Shown in pieces: positions 1-10,059 of a stretch of 64,000 bases of DNA (within the stretch, counting starts at the first letter, position 1; the number at the start of each line of letters is the position of its first letter). This stretch comes from Antedon mediterranea (taxonomy: Eukaryota > Echinodermata > Crinoidea > Comatulida > Antedonidae). The translations under genes and the position numbers were made by a program. The notes beneath the pieces were generated by a model. It worked only from the letters and a program-made list of their open reading frames with translations. It made no database searches and had not been told where the DNA came from. Where the stretch lies: contig NC_092679.1 of NCBI RefSeq assembly GCF_964355755.1, positions 12,826,932 to 12,890,931 on the forward strand, in the 5' to 3' direction.

Positions 1-468
1 TAAAATGTTTAACGGCTGCCGCGATAGCCAAAGCTTCGATCTCGCAGGGTAGCCATGTGACCTGACGCGCACGGAGTTTGGCACTAAAAAAGCCGGCTAA
101 CTGTGGTTTGGATTCACGAGTAACGTATAAGTTTGCGCCTAGACCATGACTTTTAACAGCACCATCCGTAACGATCCACATTTGGTCATCGGGATGAGGT
201 AAAACTATGACCTTGTTTGAGTCAAGTGCGTTCTGTGCTACTTTAAATGCTTCATGTAAGGCATCGTACCAATGTATTGTTTTTTTTTGGACTGTAAGCC
301 GGCTATGGCTTCTTCCAGTGGAGCGATGAGAGATGCGCACTGAGGTAAAACGCGTGCTAACACCTTATATGCCCCGATAAAGGAGCGTAAACCTCTTACC
401 GTCGGTGGTGGAGTGCATGCCTTTAACGTTGAAATACGATGACTATTTCCGCGAATAGAACCTAGGGA
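1..468 (-). pseudogene. Ty3/gypsy connection and RNase H region (fragment)
   Basis: Past the TGA at 469-471 the same minus-strand frame continues into the RT-RNase H connection (motif [14 protein letters not shown] at about 345-385). A nine-T run at 280-288 then shifts the frame. In the next frame an RNase H start is readable: [10 protein letters not shown] near 140-170, whose Asp is the usual first metal ligand, followed by a [10 protein letters not shown] block near 20-50, whose Glu matches the second. The fold is cut by the window edge. In the family this domain removes RNA from RNA-DNA hybrids during reverse transcription. The stop and the shift make this copy non-functional. Confidence 0.75.
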
Positions 469-1122
469 TCAGGTCCACCCAAGAATGGTTGTAGTTTGTG
501 GACAAATCATCGTTTTGCTAGCAGACAATCGCAGACCACACTTGTAAATGCATTGGAGTAGACGCCGCCAATTGTAAATTAACTCCTCTAAACTGTCCCC
601 TCCACAATAAAGGTCATCCGCAAGCTTTGCTACTACTCCCTCCTTAATCAAATCTCCCAGTACCCGACAAGTCAGCTCTTCGAGGGCGGTCTCTGAACCA
701 GGCATACCCATGGCACACCGGGCATAAACTCTCACACCTCGAAATAGTGTGGCAACGCCGCAGTACTTCATAGAAGCGCGAGACAAAGGAATCTGGTAAA
801 AGGCCTTTGTGAGGTCAGTAGTGATTAGGTGCTTCCATTTTGCGATGTTACGTAGAACGGAGTTGACATCCGGCATAAGGGAGGGTTGGGGTTTTGCATA
901 TCGTCCGACCTCGGCGAATGCTGTAACCAGACGGTAACCACCACTCTCTTTTTTGACAAGGAAAGATGGGTTAAGATATTCGACTTGGACACCGACGTCC
1001 TCGGGGCGAACAAATACTCCCACTTTCTCAAGCTCATCAAATTTGTCCTGTAGCTCAACCAGTTTATCCTCTCTGAGGAGGCTGTACAGGTCCCATGTTA
1101 ACAACAGCCTGGAATGGGCCAA
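469..1122 (-). pseudogene. Ty3/gypsy reverse transcriptase core
   Basis: This open stretch carries fingers and palm of an LTR-type reverse transcriptase. [15 protein letters not shown] (about 845-800) holds the first catalytic Asp, an MGMPG-type block lies near 705, and LADDLYCGG (about 625-600) has the ADD catalytic pair in place of the more usual YxDD. The LSASKT and ILGWT blocks follow. There is no genuine start here: the domain is entered from the previous frame near 1090, where a few codons also seem to be missing. A TGA at 469-471 ends it where a tryptophan would be expected. The family copies retroelement RNA to DNA in cytoplasmic particles. Confidence 0.85.
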
Positions 1123-1699
1123 CAGAGCCGTTGTAGGCTTTAATCATAGGATCGAAAATAACATCGTATTCGGTAAGAATGGATTGGAATTGGGATTTCA
1201 CATTCTGTGGGAGGATATGGTCTGGATCTAGCTTGACATAATTAGAAAACGCGACAGAGGAAGGAGGCTTACAGGGCTTAGATGGCAACTTTTGGGGAAT
1301 AGCATTTTCGGCCGACAATGGCACAAAGGTGGGTCGGACTTGGCAAAAATGTTCGTGTCGTTTGATGACCTGAGGTGTGTCGGTGGAGTTTGGGATACGT
1401 ACCCTTCCCGCAACACTAGAGACCAAGTCAAACTTTGGCCAGGTTCGAGGAAACGTACCCTTACTATGTGGTTCGAGAGCAAACACGTCATCTTGTTGGA
1501 TGAAGTCAGACGGAATGGCTACCTCTATAAATTCTCCCGGCCATATAGTGGTCTCCCCTTCAGGAGCACGAAGCACACAAGCACGGCGAACCGTGTTATG
1601 GTAAAGGCCCTGTACCTGGGAACCATAGATGTACGTGGTACCGTCACCCAATTTGATTTCCCGCTTCGCAGGTCGGAGGGCGATATCATTTAGCTCCAT
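1064..1699 (-). pseudogene. Ty3/gypsy protease-RT linker and RT N-terminus
   Basis: This 211-codon open stretch starts just after the protease fold and ends at the entry to the RT core. Its last third (FQSILTEYDVIF and [13 protein letters not shown]) is typical of the RT N-terminus in this group. The rest has no catalytic motif. It is one frame away from the protease: at about 1692-1694 the coding strand seems to have lost a base in a short T run. At its end it runs out of frame at GPVQPPQRG, and the RT continues in another frame. It is part of pol, not a separate gene. Confidence 0.7.
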
Positions 1700-1980
1700 A
1701 AAGGAGTTCCGGCAAGAATGTCGACGTCAAGTTTTTCGACAACGAGACCCTCAAATTTGAATTCCCTGTCGTCCCTTGTGAGAATAATTGTGGTTTCGCC
1801 TACAACCGAAAGTGGGGAAGATCCGTCAGCCTGATGGGCAGACTGAGAGCTACTTTTAATGGTGGCGCCAAGGGCAGTGGCAGCAGTAAAGGCAATCATG
1901 TTTCCTGTAGTCCCACTGTCTAGTGTGATTCTGGCTGTGTGGTGTTGGTGAAATGTGTCAAGGTATGGGGACTGGCGAAC
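1690..1980 (-). pseudogene. Ty3/gypsy aspartic protease
   Basis: The catalytic signature DSGTTG is encoded at about 1920-1903, after ITL, as in retropepsins. The first ATG in this stretch lies downstream of the catalytic Asp, so the real protein must be entered from upstream. The upstream frame is open as far as the Gag stop TAA at 1981-1983 and is the same frame as Gag, so the element seems to have had one Gag-Pro frame with a stop between. The domain ends at LAGTP, followed by a frameshift into the linker. The enzyme would process Gag-Pol in the particle. Confidence 0.75.
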
Positions 1981-3003
1981 TTAGACTCGTAAAGCTGTCG
2001 ACGGAGCACTATTATCACCAGGCTCATCCGAGGTGTTATCATCATCGATGATGCCAACGATTTGTTGGGCTTTAGCCATGTATTTCCTGTCTGACTCGGG
2101 CAAATGAGGACATTCACTGAGGAAATGCTTGTCGTCCGATCGGCCGCTCTGTTTACAGATAGGACAGGACTTGTGTTGGGAAAACTGTGGTCGGGAGAAT
2201 GACTGCCTAGGATTGGAATTTCGGCGTGAATCAGTGGAGCGGGGTGTGAAAGCTGAAGGAGAGCGAAATGTGGATGACCGAAAAACACGCGCATCATCCG
2301 CAGTTCGTAACTCTTCTAAGAGAGAGTCTAAAGCCTGAGAAATCTCCGGTTTCACTGACGCTAGAGTTCGAGTGCGGAGCTCAGTACCATACCTTTGCTT
2401 AACCAACTTAGGAAGGCCTTTGTGGATGAGAGAGAGCCAAGTAAGAACTACCAAATTTTCCAACGAGGGTGAAAGTTCTTCGTCCTCCTGTATTTGGGCA
2501 TCATGGTGGGAAATGCCCCCGTCTTGACGTAGTAAATTATCATGGACGAAAGCAACTAAGCGCTGATAGAGATCTTCCGGCCTTTCATTATCTTGTAAAA
2601 GTATATCAGCAAAATCAATAAAATGGGCGCCGGTTGACTGGAATCCATAATGCAGTCGGATAGTTTGCCAAATTTGTGAAAGTGAGGAGGAGCTTTTAAC
2701 AATGGTATTCCGGGAAATTATAGGGCAAAAATTAGCGATCTGACCGAGCATGAGTTCAAGGATAGTGAGTTTTTGTTGGGCGGTATGACGACGTGCAACA
2801 GGTACCTCCTCATTGTCGTCAGCTAAGCCGCGAAGGGGGGATGCCCTGGTTTTGGGACGCCAAACAGAACCATCTAGGAGAAATGGGGCAAAATTTGCAT
2901 CAAGTGAGAGTGTGTAGATAAGGTTTTGCTTCCAGTTTTCGAATGTATTTATAGTTTCTTTCTTGGTTAAGCACCATTGCTTGGGTGCTCTAGTACCGGC
3001 CAT
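1981..3003 (-). CDS. Retrotransposon Gag (capsid-nucleocapsid) protein
   Basis: This is an open frame of about 340 residues. I chose the ATG at 3003 ([10 protein letters not shown]) over the one at 3045 because the first 14 residues of the longer form look unlike Gag. A central alpha-helical region (about residues 20-250) fits a retrotransposon capsid. A basic Ser/Arg/Pro-rich stretch then leads to one zinc knuckle, CPIC followed by H and C (C-x2-C-x9-H-x4-C, near 2165-2105). An acidic tail with two DDD/DE clusters ends it. Gag packages the element RNA. Its intact frame beside a broken pol suggests the copy is not very old. Confidence 0.75.
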   Translation of the reverse strand: MAGTRAPKQWCLTKKETINTFENWKQNLIYTLSLDANFAPFLLDGSVWRPKTRASPLRGLADDNEEVPVARRHTAQQKLTILELMLGQIANFCPIISRNTIVKSSSSLSQIWQTIRLHYGFQSTGAHFIDFADILLQDNERPEDLYQRLVAFVHDNLLRQDGGISHHDAQIQEDEELSPSLENLVVLTWLSLIHKGLPKLVKQRYGTELRTRTLASVKPEISQALDSLLEELRTADDARVFRSSTFRSPSAFTPRSTDSRRNSNPRQSFSRPQFSQHKSCPICKQSGRSDDKHFLSECPHLPESDRKYMAKAQQIVGIIDDDNTSDEPGDNSAPSTALRV

Positions 3004-3206
3004 GGTAAGAAATATATACAGAAGTCTAGGTGTTGTCAGTTGCACGTGTGAAGCAACAGCCGATCGGCGCCTGTGAAAGCGTGGAGTATGTGATGATATG
3101 CTAGCTCGATTTGTTGCGCTAGGACTACTAGATTGGGTAGGCTACTCACCAGTACTAGTCGAATAATGGTGGGTGGGCTCGTAATCGTATAGCTGCCACC
3201 ACGCCA

Positions 3207-3310
3207 GTAGGGCAAAAGGCACACCACAATAAAGACGACCGGACACGTAAGACTCAAGTAGAATAAGATCTTTATTCGTCAAAACTAAATATCACAACAA
3301 TAACATAACA
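3207..3310 (-). repeat. Possible 5' LTR end and primer-binding region of the Ty3-like element
   Basis: On the minus strand a TGTTATG start near 3310 is followed by an AATAAA at 3276-3271. A TGGCG-type primer-binding start lies just inside, near 3206-3202. The interval is short for an LTR and lacks a clear CA end, and the partner LTR is outside the window, so the limits are a guess. Confidence 0.3.
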
Positions 3311-4205
3311 ACCAGCGGCCATGATATATATGAGTCAACCCAGATAGGGGGCACTAGACTGGCGCATATTGTTCATTCAAGTGTGTTAATACCTATTAAA
3401 AGAAAGACATTATTTATTAAAATATGTACATAAAAAGTTTAATTGTGTGAATGTTGGTTTGAACGTTATTGCTTTGGAAGAATTTTCAACATAATGGTAC
3501 TAAGTACTGTAAAGTACACATTCCAAAAAATATTTAACTTAGATTGTTTGGTCATTTTCTCTAAAATAATTACATTATTGGATGTACATTATAGGCCTAG
3601 TTACAATTTTCACAAATTTATATTAGCATTAAAATCTAATTAATCATGAAGGAAAAACCAAGCACCATAATCTCTCCTGGCCCTGGTGGTGACCTTATTT
3701 TCTATTTTTGGCAGCCATTCACAAGTTTTCGCTTTTTGAGTTTCGCTGCTCTTATGTATAATTTTTTTTAATCACAAACTCTACATAGAAAAGAAAATTA
3801 AATGTTTTAAAATGAATGAAAAGTGATATGAATAATGATAAAGACTATTATTATAGTATTATACTAAAAATAAGACGAGTTGGTGGTGTCAAAATCCACA
3901 CAAGTCACAATAAAACCACGAGGTATAAAATATTTTATTTTTATACCTCCATGCTAAAACCTTATTCCTTACTCCATGCTCACAGATGAATGTTATAGGC
4001 CTAATCCTATTTAAAGCTAGGTTGGCAATAACTATTAATAAGGCTTACAAGTTGTATCTATTAGTTAGCTAGGCCTGCTACTCACTCAGGGTGAACCCTC
4101 ACTCAGGCCTACAAGTAGGCCTAGGCCTAGTACTACTACTACTACTACTACTACTAGACTAGCTACTACTCTAGGCCTAGCCAATAGATAGGGGATCCTA
4201 CACCG
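3311..4205. other. AT-rich non-coding DNA with CTA microsatellite and CTAGGCCTA motifs
   Basis: No coding frame is convincing here. The stretch holds many copies of the palindromic TAGGCCTA motif (about 4010-4190) and a (CTA)n run at about 4128-4156. Confidence 0.6.
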
Positions 4206-5297
4206 GGTGTCACGAAACCTAAGACCACGAAAGCTAAGACCCCCCTAAGACCTAAGATCACGAAAGCTAAGACCCAAGACCTAAGATTACAAATATTTAT
4301 CTTTCGCACCTGCCTTGTATTTTAACTCCCAACATTTATTCTGAATACCACACCTTAGAATTGGCATTTTACTAAAAAAGAATCACATAAAAAGTAACAA
4401 ATACATTTTTAATTGATGATTTTACAGACGTTTTCCTCGCACACAAAATGACTAGCCTACAGTACAGGGTGGACCCAGTACAGTAGGCCTACCCCATGTT
4501 CAATGTTTTTGTTTCTATGGAACGTCAAAAGAGCAAACATTATATAGAGGGCTGAAAACTCTGTGGAGTCCATCTACAGTGTGGATGGAACAATGTAAAA
4601 TTAAAATTGTAATGATAATAATAGTATAATCATGCAAGTACGAAGAAATAAATACTGGCAAATAAATTTTAATTTAAAAATCATGATAAGTTTTTTTGTT
4701 TCGTTTTCTTTCTGTTTTTATACTTGTACTATTATTGTTGCTCTTTTGGCGCTCCATAGAAACAAAAACATTGAGCATGGGAGCTCGAGGAGTTACATTA
4801 CAGTATACAAAGAAACACATCTGTAAAATCATCAATTTAAAGGATTTATTTATTTGTTATTATGTGTTTCTCCTTCTGAAAGTACTTATAAGTCCTAATT
4901 TTAAAGTGTGGTATTCAGGATAAAGTTAGTCAACAAATTTGGAGTCAAAATACAAGAAAGGCAGGTGCGTAAGAAAAACATCCTCTGAACCAACACAATG
5001 GAGTAAATATATACCAACAAACAACCCGTCAAGTTTGTTTGTTGTAAAGAAAAAATATACATTTACTCAACGGGCGAAAATAATGTGAGTTTATCTATGT
5101 TTTGCGGTAGTATTAAATTATATTTATGGTCCAATAAATGAAACCTACTGTGTTTAAAATTATGTATGGTAAAACAAGTATTGTTTTTAAGCTGTAGTAT
5201 ATCTTATAATTTGTAATCTTAGTCTTGGGTCTTAGCTTTCGTGATCTTAGGTCTTAGGGGGTCTTAGCTTTCGTGGTCTTAGGTTTCGAGACACCCC
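4206..5297. mobile_element. Long-hairpin MITE with GGGTGTC termini
   Basis: The left end starts GGGTGTCACGAAACC and the right end is its near-complement, ending in GACACCC. Both ends carry repeated CGAAAGCTAAGAC-type motifs (4222-4290 and 5215-5285). Matching continues inward: 4491-4535 pairs with 4735-4785, so nearly the whole element folds on itself around 4650. No transposase frame is present. A detached end of the same family lies at about 31755-31811. I could not define a target-site duplication, because the right end abuts the next transposon. Confidence 0.75.
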
Positions 5298-5790
5298 AGT
5301 ATCCCTTAGGGGGAACATGTCCAAATCGCATAATCAAAATGGCCGCCATTTTTTACATAAGAATTATGGTTTTAGGATAATTTAAGTTAAAATTGCTTTT
5401 CTCCAAGACTACTCACCAATAATCATTGAAACCTGCTAAAAACATACTCTGGTATTAGAAAGCGAATAAAACAATTAAAAAAAATAAAATGTCCATCGCC
5501 ATAGCAACCGTTGCTACGCATATTTGTACATTACAGATTGTACACAGAATTTTTTCGTAAAAAGGGACAAAAGTTTTTATTTACATTAATAAACATTGTA
5601 TTTTTCATCAATTTTTAAATAAAAACTATCTACTAGTATTTTTAAATATAGTTATGTAAAAAAAAATCAAAATTCTTTTAATAACATAACAAAAATTCAT
5701 TTTTTCTTTCCATAGCAACAGAGTAAAATTACAAATTGTACAGCTAGTTTCATTCTATATAAATAAAAATCATCTGATATTATAAGAAAG
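5295..5790 (+). repeat. Left terminal inverted repeat of the nuclease transposon
   Basis: This stretch is the reverse complement, with few differences, of 10866-11365. It is also the reverse complement of 16855-17355, the second copy of the right end. Confidence 0.75.
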
Positions 5791-6175
5791 TTATATATAT
5801 ATAACTTAATAAATCAATTAAAATACTATTTGGGTATTGAAAAATGACTAAAATAATTTAAAAAAATTAAATATTCATCTCCATAGCAACTGTTGCTATG
5901 TACATTGTTACATTACACAGCTTTTAAACAGAATGTTTGAACTGTTTTTTTGGATTACAGTTTATTATACACTGGTTTTGTTTTTTTTTAATTACTTTTT
6001 GGAAAAAAAACTTCTAGTATTGGTAAATATAGTTATCCGTGAATAAGTGCATTTTTATATTTATATTTATATTTAGGTTGAAATTTTCAGACCGTTTGGA
6101 AAGAGTGCTCAATACCAAGGTAGAGCATAAATAAATAAAATAACAGCAGAAAACTTGGTTACTTCATTGTTTTAA

Positions 6176-6231
6176 TCACTACAAATTTGTTTCGTACGAC
6201 CAGCATGTAGCTGGCCGCACTCTTCAGGTGA
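6176..6231 (-). ncRNA. Type I hammerhead ribozyme (- strand)
   Basis: This is the identical ribozyme in the left arm, read on the minus strand: core from 6231 down to 6176, cleavage predicted between 6180 and 6179. A transcript through the locus on either strand carries one active-sense ribozyme and the antisense of the other. Confidence 0.8.
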
Positions 6232-6373
6232 AATATAAAACATAAGTGACACAGTTGTCTGCAATTGCAGATCCAAACAGTTTATCTAAAACAATAGGCT
6301 ATTGTATACGACTTCCTGATGACTCACTTTTATTAAGCACTATGAGACAACTGTGTCACTTATGTTTTATATT

Positions 6374-6429
6374 TCACCTGAAGAGTGCGGCCAGCTACAT
6401 GCTGGTCGTACGAAACAAATTTGTAGTGA
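6374..6429 (+). ncRNA. Type I hammerhead ribozyme (+ strand)
   Basis: The conserved core is complete. CUGAAGA (6378-6384) is followed by an 11-bp stem II (6385-6395 with 6401-6411, including two G-U pairs) closed by UACAU. Then come GAA (6412-6414), a short stem III (6415-6417 with 6422-6424), A17 at 6425 and stem I (6374-6377 with 6426-6429). Cleavage is predicted after 6425. The stem III strand ACAAAUUUGU is self-complementary, as in hammerheads that work as dimers. Confidence 0.8.
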
Positions 6430-7010
6430 TTAAAACAATGAAGTAACCAAGTTTTCTGCTGTTATTTTATTTATATTTATATTTATATATATAATATATA
6501 TATATTTTTATAGTTATGTGTAAAAAAGAAACATTATTTAACTAATGTAACAAAAACAGATTTTCACTTCCATAGCATTAGCATCGAAGTAAAATTACGC
6601 AAATTGTCTTGCTAAAGTAGTGTACAGTAGGTTCATTATAAGCAACATTTCATAATAAATTAATTTAAATACTATATATAATGTATTGAAAAATACTACT
6701 TAGTTACTTTGTGAATAAAAACTAACTTCTAGTATTGGTAAATATGGTTATGTTTATAAATATGTATATGTTTAAAAAAAATGTAAAATTATTTAACAAT
6801 AACACATTTTCATTTCCATAGCAACAAAGTAAAATTACACAAATTATCCAGCTAGTTTCATTCTATATATATGCAAAAATCACCTATTACAAGAAATCAT
6901 CGTAAATAATTAAAAGTTAATAAATTAATTTAAAACTGTTTTGGTGTGTTGTAATTGTTTAATCGCCATAGCAGCTGTTGCTATGTATATTTTGTTATCT
7001 AATTTTTACC

Positions 7011-7594
7011 TAAAATCAAATAAAAAATTTTGCATATCATCTACAGTTCAGAAAATTATTATTTATACAATTTTTCTCCTTTAATTACCATTGTATTATT
7101 TGATTATAATGTTATTCTGATAAGACATGTAGTTTCTATAGAATCATATTTATTGAAGTTTTTCAGAATTCAGATTTCACAGAATTGGTTTCATTTTTTA
7201 TATAATTAATAATACATTGTTTTTTTGTTACCTGAATAAAAACCTAGCACGGTAAATTCATTTTGCATATAATTGAAGGTTTTTTGTTTAGCCCAACTGA
7301 CTGCAAATTTAAATTGTAAAGAAGACTACTTTCTTTAAATAATATTTATCATTATTTAAATTATTTAATTGAATATTAACAAACAAAATAAATGGATACA
7401 AAATAAATGTACTGTATTAACAACTTAGTGAAATGTGCAGCCAAACCCTAAACATCTTGACAAAATTATGGGTCGTCTGTATCGTCTGTCAATTCCTTAC
7501 CATTATATGGATTATTGCAATTTTCTCCACTTTCAGAACGGCATACTTCTGAACATCCTAATCTATCTGTGTAGCAGGGGCAATTGTTGGTACA
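7011..7594. other. AT-rich non-coding DNA inside the nuclease transposon
   Basis: This lies between the subterminal units and the 3' end of the nuclease gene. No coding frame or RNA structure is visible. It probably holds the 3' untranslated region of the minus-strand gene. Confidence 0.5.
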
Positions 7595-9286
7595 TTAGCT
7601 TTTCCCTACACATGCACAAACCAGATTTTGCAATTTGTCTAATGCAGTTTGGCCTTTAAAAAAAACAGGACTCATTACACCATTATCATTGAATTCCCAA
7701 CCATTTCCAATAGGGTTTGGAAGTTCTGGTTTTGCCACATGCGATTTACACCATGATGCACGTTTGACGTGTTGCAGGAATGACGCTTCACATGGTGGAA
7801 GTTTTGATACTGATGCACAACGTGTTGTTGCTATACGAACCCGTAGCTTATTGAGACATTCATGTGTTCCTTCAAATCGTATAGTAGTATCATAAAGATT
7901 AGCAACAAATTTCCTTGAAGAGTTCACAGCTTTATCTATGTCATCATCATTAAGATCTTGAAGATTATTTAAGTGTTCTTTTGGCATTTTCAGCAATATA
8001 TGGAACACTGTTTTCTTTCCTACTCCAAATAATGATGAGATTGTGTCACATCCTGTAAGGGAATGTGCAGCTGGCAACACTTTACTAACTTCTTTCCCAA
8101 TCCGATCAGCAATTGAATGCACTGGAATATACCTTCTAAGATCTAACATCTTGGTCATGTGCCCAGTCTCAAACCAAACTTCACTAATTCCCTGCATTTC
8201 TTGACAATAATGTGTCAAAAGAACTAGCACGTCTGTATCTGGAGACTGAACAATTAGCCGTCCTTTAGAATGTATAGTGATCATTCGGTTGTTAAAATGC
8301 GTGGCATGCAAGAGCATTCTTGTATCAGCTTCAGTATGAGTTGACGATAAGTCTTCTACAATTTCATTAATCCCTGTCTGATTTACCACCTTTGACATCA
8401 ATCTCATTTGATATCCGCCTGCAATAAATAACATTCTATTTCCAGCCTTGAATATTTCAGGGTGTTGATTTGCCTTTTCCTCGACATAGCTTGAAATAAA
8501 ATTAGTCAGCTCCCCCTTGTTATGCGAAACACCCATAAAGGTTTTCCAATTTGGAAGTGGTCTGTTTTTTTCAACTTGGTAGCGGTATTCATTAACAGCA
8601 CGGCTCCTACGATCTCTCTCTTCATCTTTTGGTGTTTGTTCATCATACCTATCAAAAACCAAATGCACCTCTTCATTCGAACAGAGCAGCTTCTTGATTT
8701 TCTCGAAACAAAAATCTCCGATATCGGCGAATGATGTCATATTCGTAACGTTCATTTTTTGCAAGTCCGCCATTGCGTCTATTAGAACAGCAGATGTTAG
8801 TTCTGATGGTGGGAGGTCTGCTGTGGTTAAATGTTTCACATTGTCCTCAAGGGCATGAAGCAGGTCTGATTTGTTTGTTCTTCGTCTACTTCCATCTTCT
8901 TTGAATAAAGATGGTGGAATAGCAGTTACAGGATAACTTAGAACTGTGGTTAAGTTCACCTCTGGTCTAACCTTTGACAAAAAAAGTGCTCTTTGATATA
9001 TCAATTCTGGTGATAGAGCTATTGTTTTCAACTCTCCTTTGATTTTTACCTTTGTAGTTTTCATGAGATGTCTGTAAGTTTTCACCCCAGACCTTGTAAT
9101 TGGATGGTAGAAAGATTTGTTCTTCCCTGGATTTACAACCAAGCGAGAATTGACAAAGTCATCTAACATCTTCTGGCCTTTAGCAGCAATGTTTGATAGT
9201 GAATCATTTATTTCCTTTGTAGAAACAAGTCCTGTGCCCAAGTTTACAAGCATTGGTGGGTGTGATGATGCAAATGGATCAGTCAC
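7595..9286 (-). pseudogene. XPG/FEN-like nuclease domain of a transposon protein (C-terminal part, 563 codons open)
   Basis: The acidic motifs come in the order of PIN/XPG-type nucleases: VLIDAM (D170), VFDRYD (D212, D215), STHTEADTRM (E319, D321), SPDTDVLVLL (D350, D352) and HSLTGCDTISSLFGVGK (D414). The family is common in invertebrate genomes. The first codon, at 9286, is GTG, not ATG, and conserved sequence continues upstream in other frames, so this is the C-terminal part of a longer protein. The domain would cut DNA, perhaps at transposon ends or flap structures. The whole reading frame here is unbroken; the damage lies upstream at 9287-9680. Whether that damage is mutation or partly introns is not settled. 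Confidence 0.65.
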
Positions 9287-9676
9287 TTTATTGTGTGTGA
9301 TTTATTATTTGTTGTGCATCTGATTCATGATTTATCTCTTTTCATCAGGGCTGGTTTAGTTTGCTCATGACAATCGGTATCACCAGTTTTCTTTCCACTT
9401 CTCTTATGCATCATTTTGGCATACTGACCTAGAATGTGCCGTATGCATGTCCACCTCAGTACAGCTGAACCTCTACGAGTCAATCCTATTATGCCGCTAT
9501 GGCTCTTGCTATCTTTTATAATTGTCGTCTCCACTCCCATGTCTGTCCAAATTCCCTTAAACTTCCCTGGTGACTTTCCATCATTAAATGCCTTAGAAAC
9601 CGATTCAGGGGGGGGGGGGGGGAATTAATCATTTCTAAACCATACAGTGTTCCCCATCGAGCATAATTTGGTCGGT
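9287..9676 (-). pseudogene. Middle part of the nuclease transposon protein, frameshifted
   Basis: The frame holds NYARWGTLYGLEM at about 9665-9630, then a proline/C-run gap, then TDMGVETTIIKDSKS, SGIIGLTRRG and VLRWTCIRHIL (about 9545-9435). These are the blocks that precede the nuclease domain in this family. A run of 15 G (9608-9622 on the + strand) breaks the frame. Two further small shifts lie between about 9345 and 9290, before VTDPF. A TTTTTTTGTTGCAG at 9690-9677 on the minus strand is a good splice acceptor just before NYARW, so an intron may join this part to the N-terminal exon. Confidence 0.55.
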
Positions 9677-10059
9677 CTGCAACAAAAAAATATGTTCATG
9701 TGGCTGCAAATATGTAACTTCCAGTCGCCTTCTCTTTCTGCTCTTATGTTGGAAAGCATTATTTGTATGACGTTGTTCTCAGTCTCTTGCTTCCGTTTCT
9801 TTGCAAGTGCACGCTTCCGGATATCTGTATATGATGACCTACACTGAAAGTGGAATTTTATATTTGATATTGGTTGGTTGGTATTCCGAATATGTTTGAC
9901 CCTTTCGGCCACGTCATCCTGACGCTCGTCGCAAGAGTTAAGGAAAGTACTTAATCCTTTGTTTGTTATATTGAAAGTCAATTCTCTGTCTGATAGTGGT
10001 CCCTTCAAACCATTGCAGATGAGACATACTTGCAAGCCTGAAGTTACTTTTAATTCCAT
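9677..10059 (-). pseudogene. N-terminal exon of the nuclease transposon protein (zinc-finger-like)
   Basis: The frame starts at the ATG at 10059 (MELKVTSGLQVCLICNG). The cysteine pair CLIC and a later HFQC followed by SSYTDIRKR look like a C2HC-type zinc-binding module, as seen at the start of this protein family. A basic stretch KKRKQE follows, perhaps a nuclear localisation signal. After about 9770 the frame loses family resemblance, so the exon probably ends there. A second copy lies at 15870-16163. Confidence 0.5.

Larger units (their letters stand above)
1..3310 (-). mobile_element. Ty3/gypsy-like LTR retrotransposon, partial and degenerate
   Basis: Reading the minus strand from about 3310 to the left edge gives a possible LTR end, Gag with a zinc knuckle, an aspartic protease (DSGTTG), a protease-RT linker, reverse transcriptase (LADDLY) and the start of RNase H. 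This is the normal Ty3/gypsy pol order. The left edge cuts the element inside RNase H, so integrase and the other LTR lie outside. The copy is dead: the frame changes near 1693 and near 1090, a TGA stands at 469-471, and a 9-base A run at 280-288 shifts the frame again. A TAA (1981-1983) separates Gag from protease in the same frame; it may be a natural stop or a mutation. Confidence 0.85.
6131..6474. mobile_element. Perfect 130-bp inverted repeat with 84-bp loop (Penelope-like/retrozyme-like)
   Basis: The arms 6131-6260 and 6345-6474 are exact reverse complements over all 130 bases; the loop is 6261-6344. Each arm contains a hammerhead ribozyme. Both outer edges sit in TATATTT-type repeats, which suggests insertion into that sequence. 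Penelope-like elements and animal retrozymes are known to carry hammerheads in their terminal repeats, so this is probably such a remnant with inverted ends. No protein part remains. The arms are identical although the surrounding DNA is diverged. Confidence 0.7.
5500..7010 (+). repeat. Subterminal tandem units inside the left arm of the transposon
   Basis: A unit built around CCATAGCAAC, GTTGCTATG, a CTTCTAGTATTGGTAAATAT block and an AGTAAAATTAC-CAAATT block is repeated about four times (near 5503, 5878, 6567-6720 and 6815-6985). The units are diverged, and one is split by the ribozyme hairpin at 6131-6474. The right end has only one such unit. Confidence 0.55.

Noticed and set aside
6246-6446. 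66-codon open frame across the ribozyme hairpin
   Set aside because: It is the translation of the inverted repeat; the RNA structure explains the sequence better.
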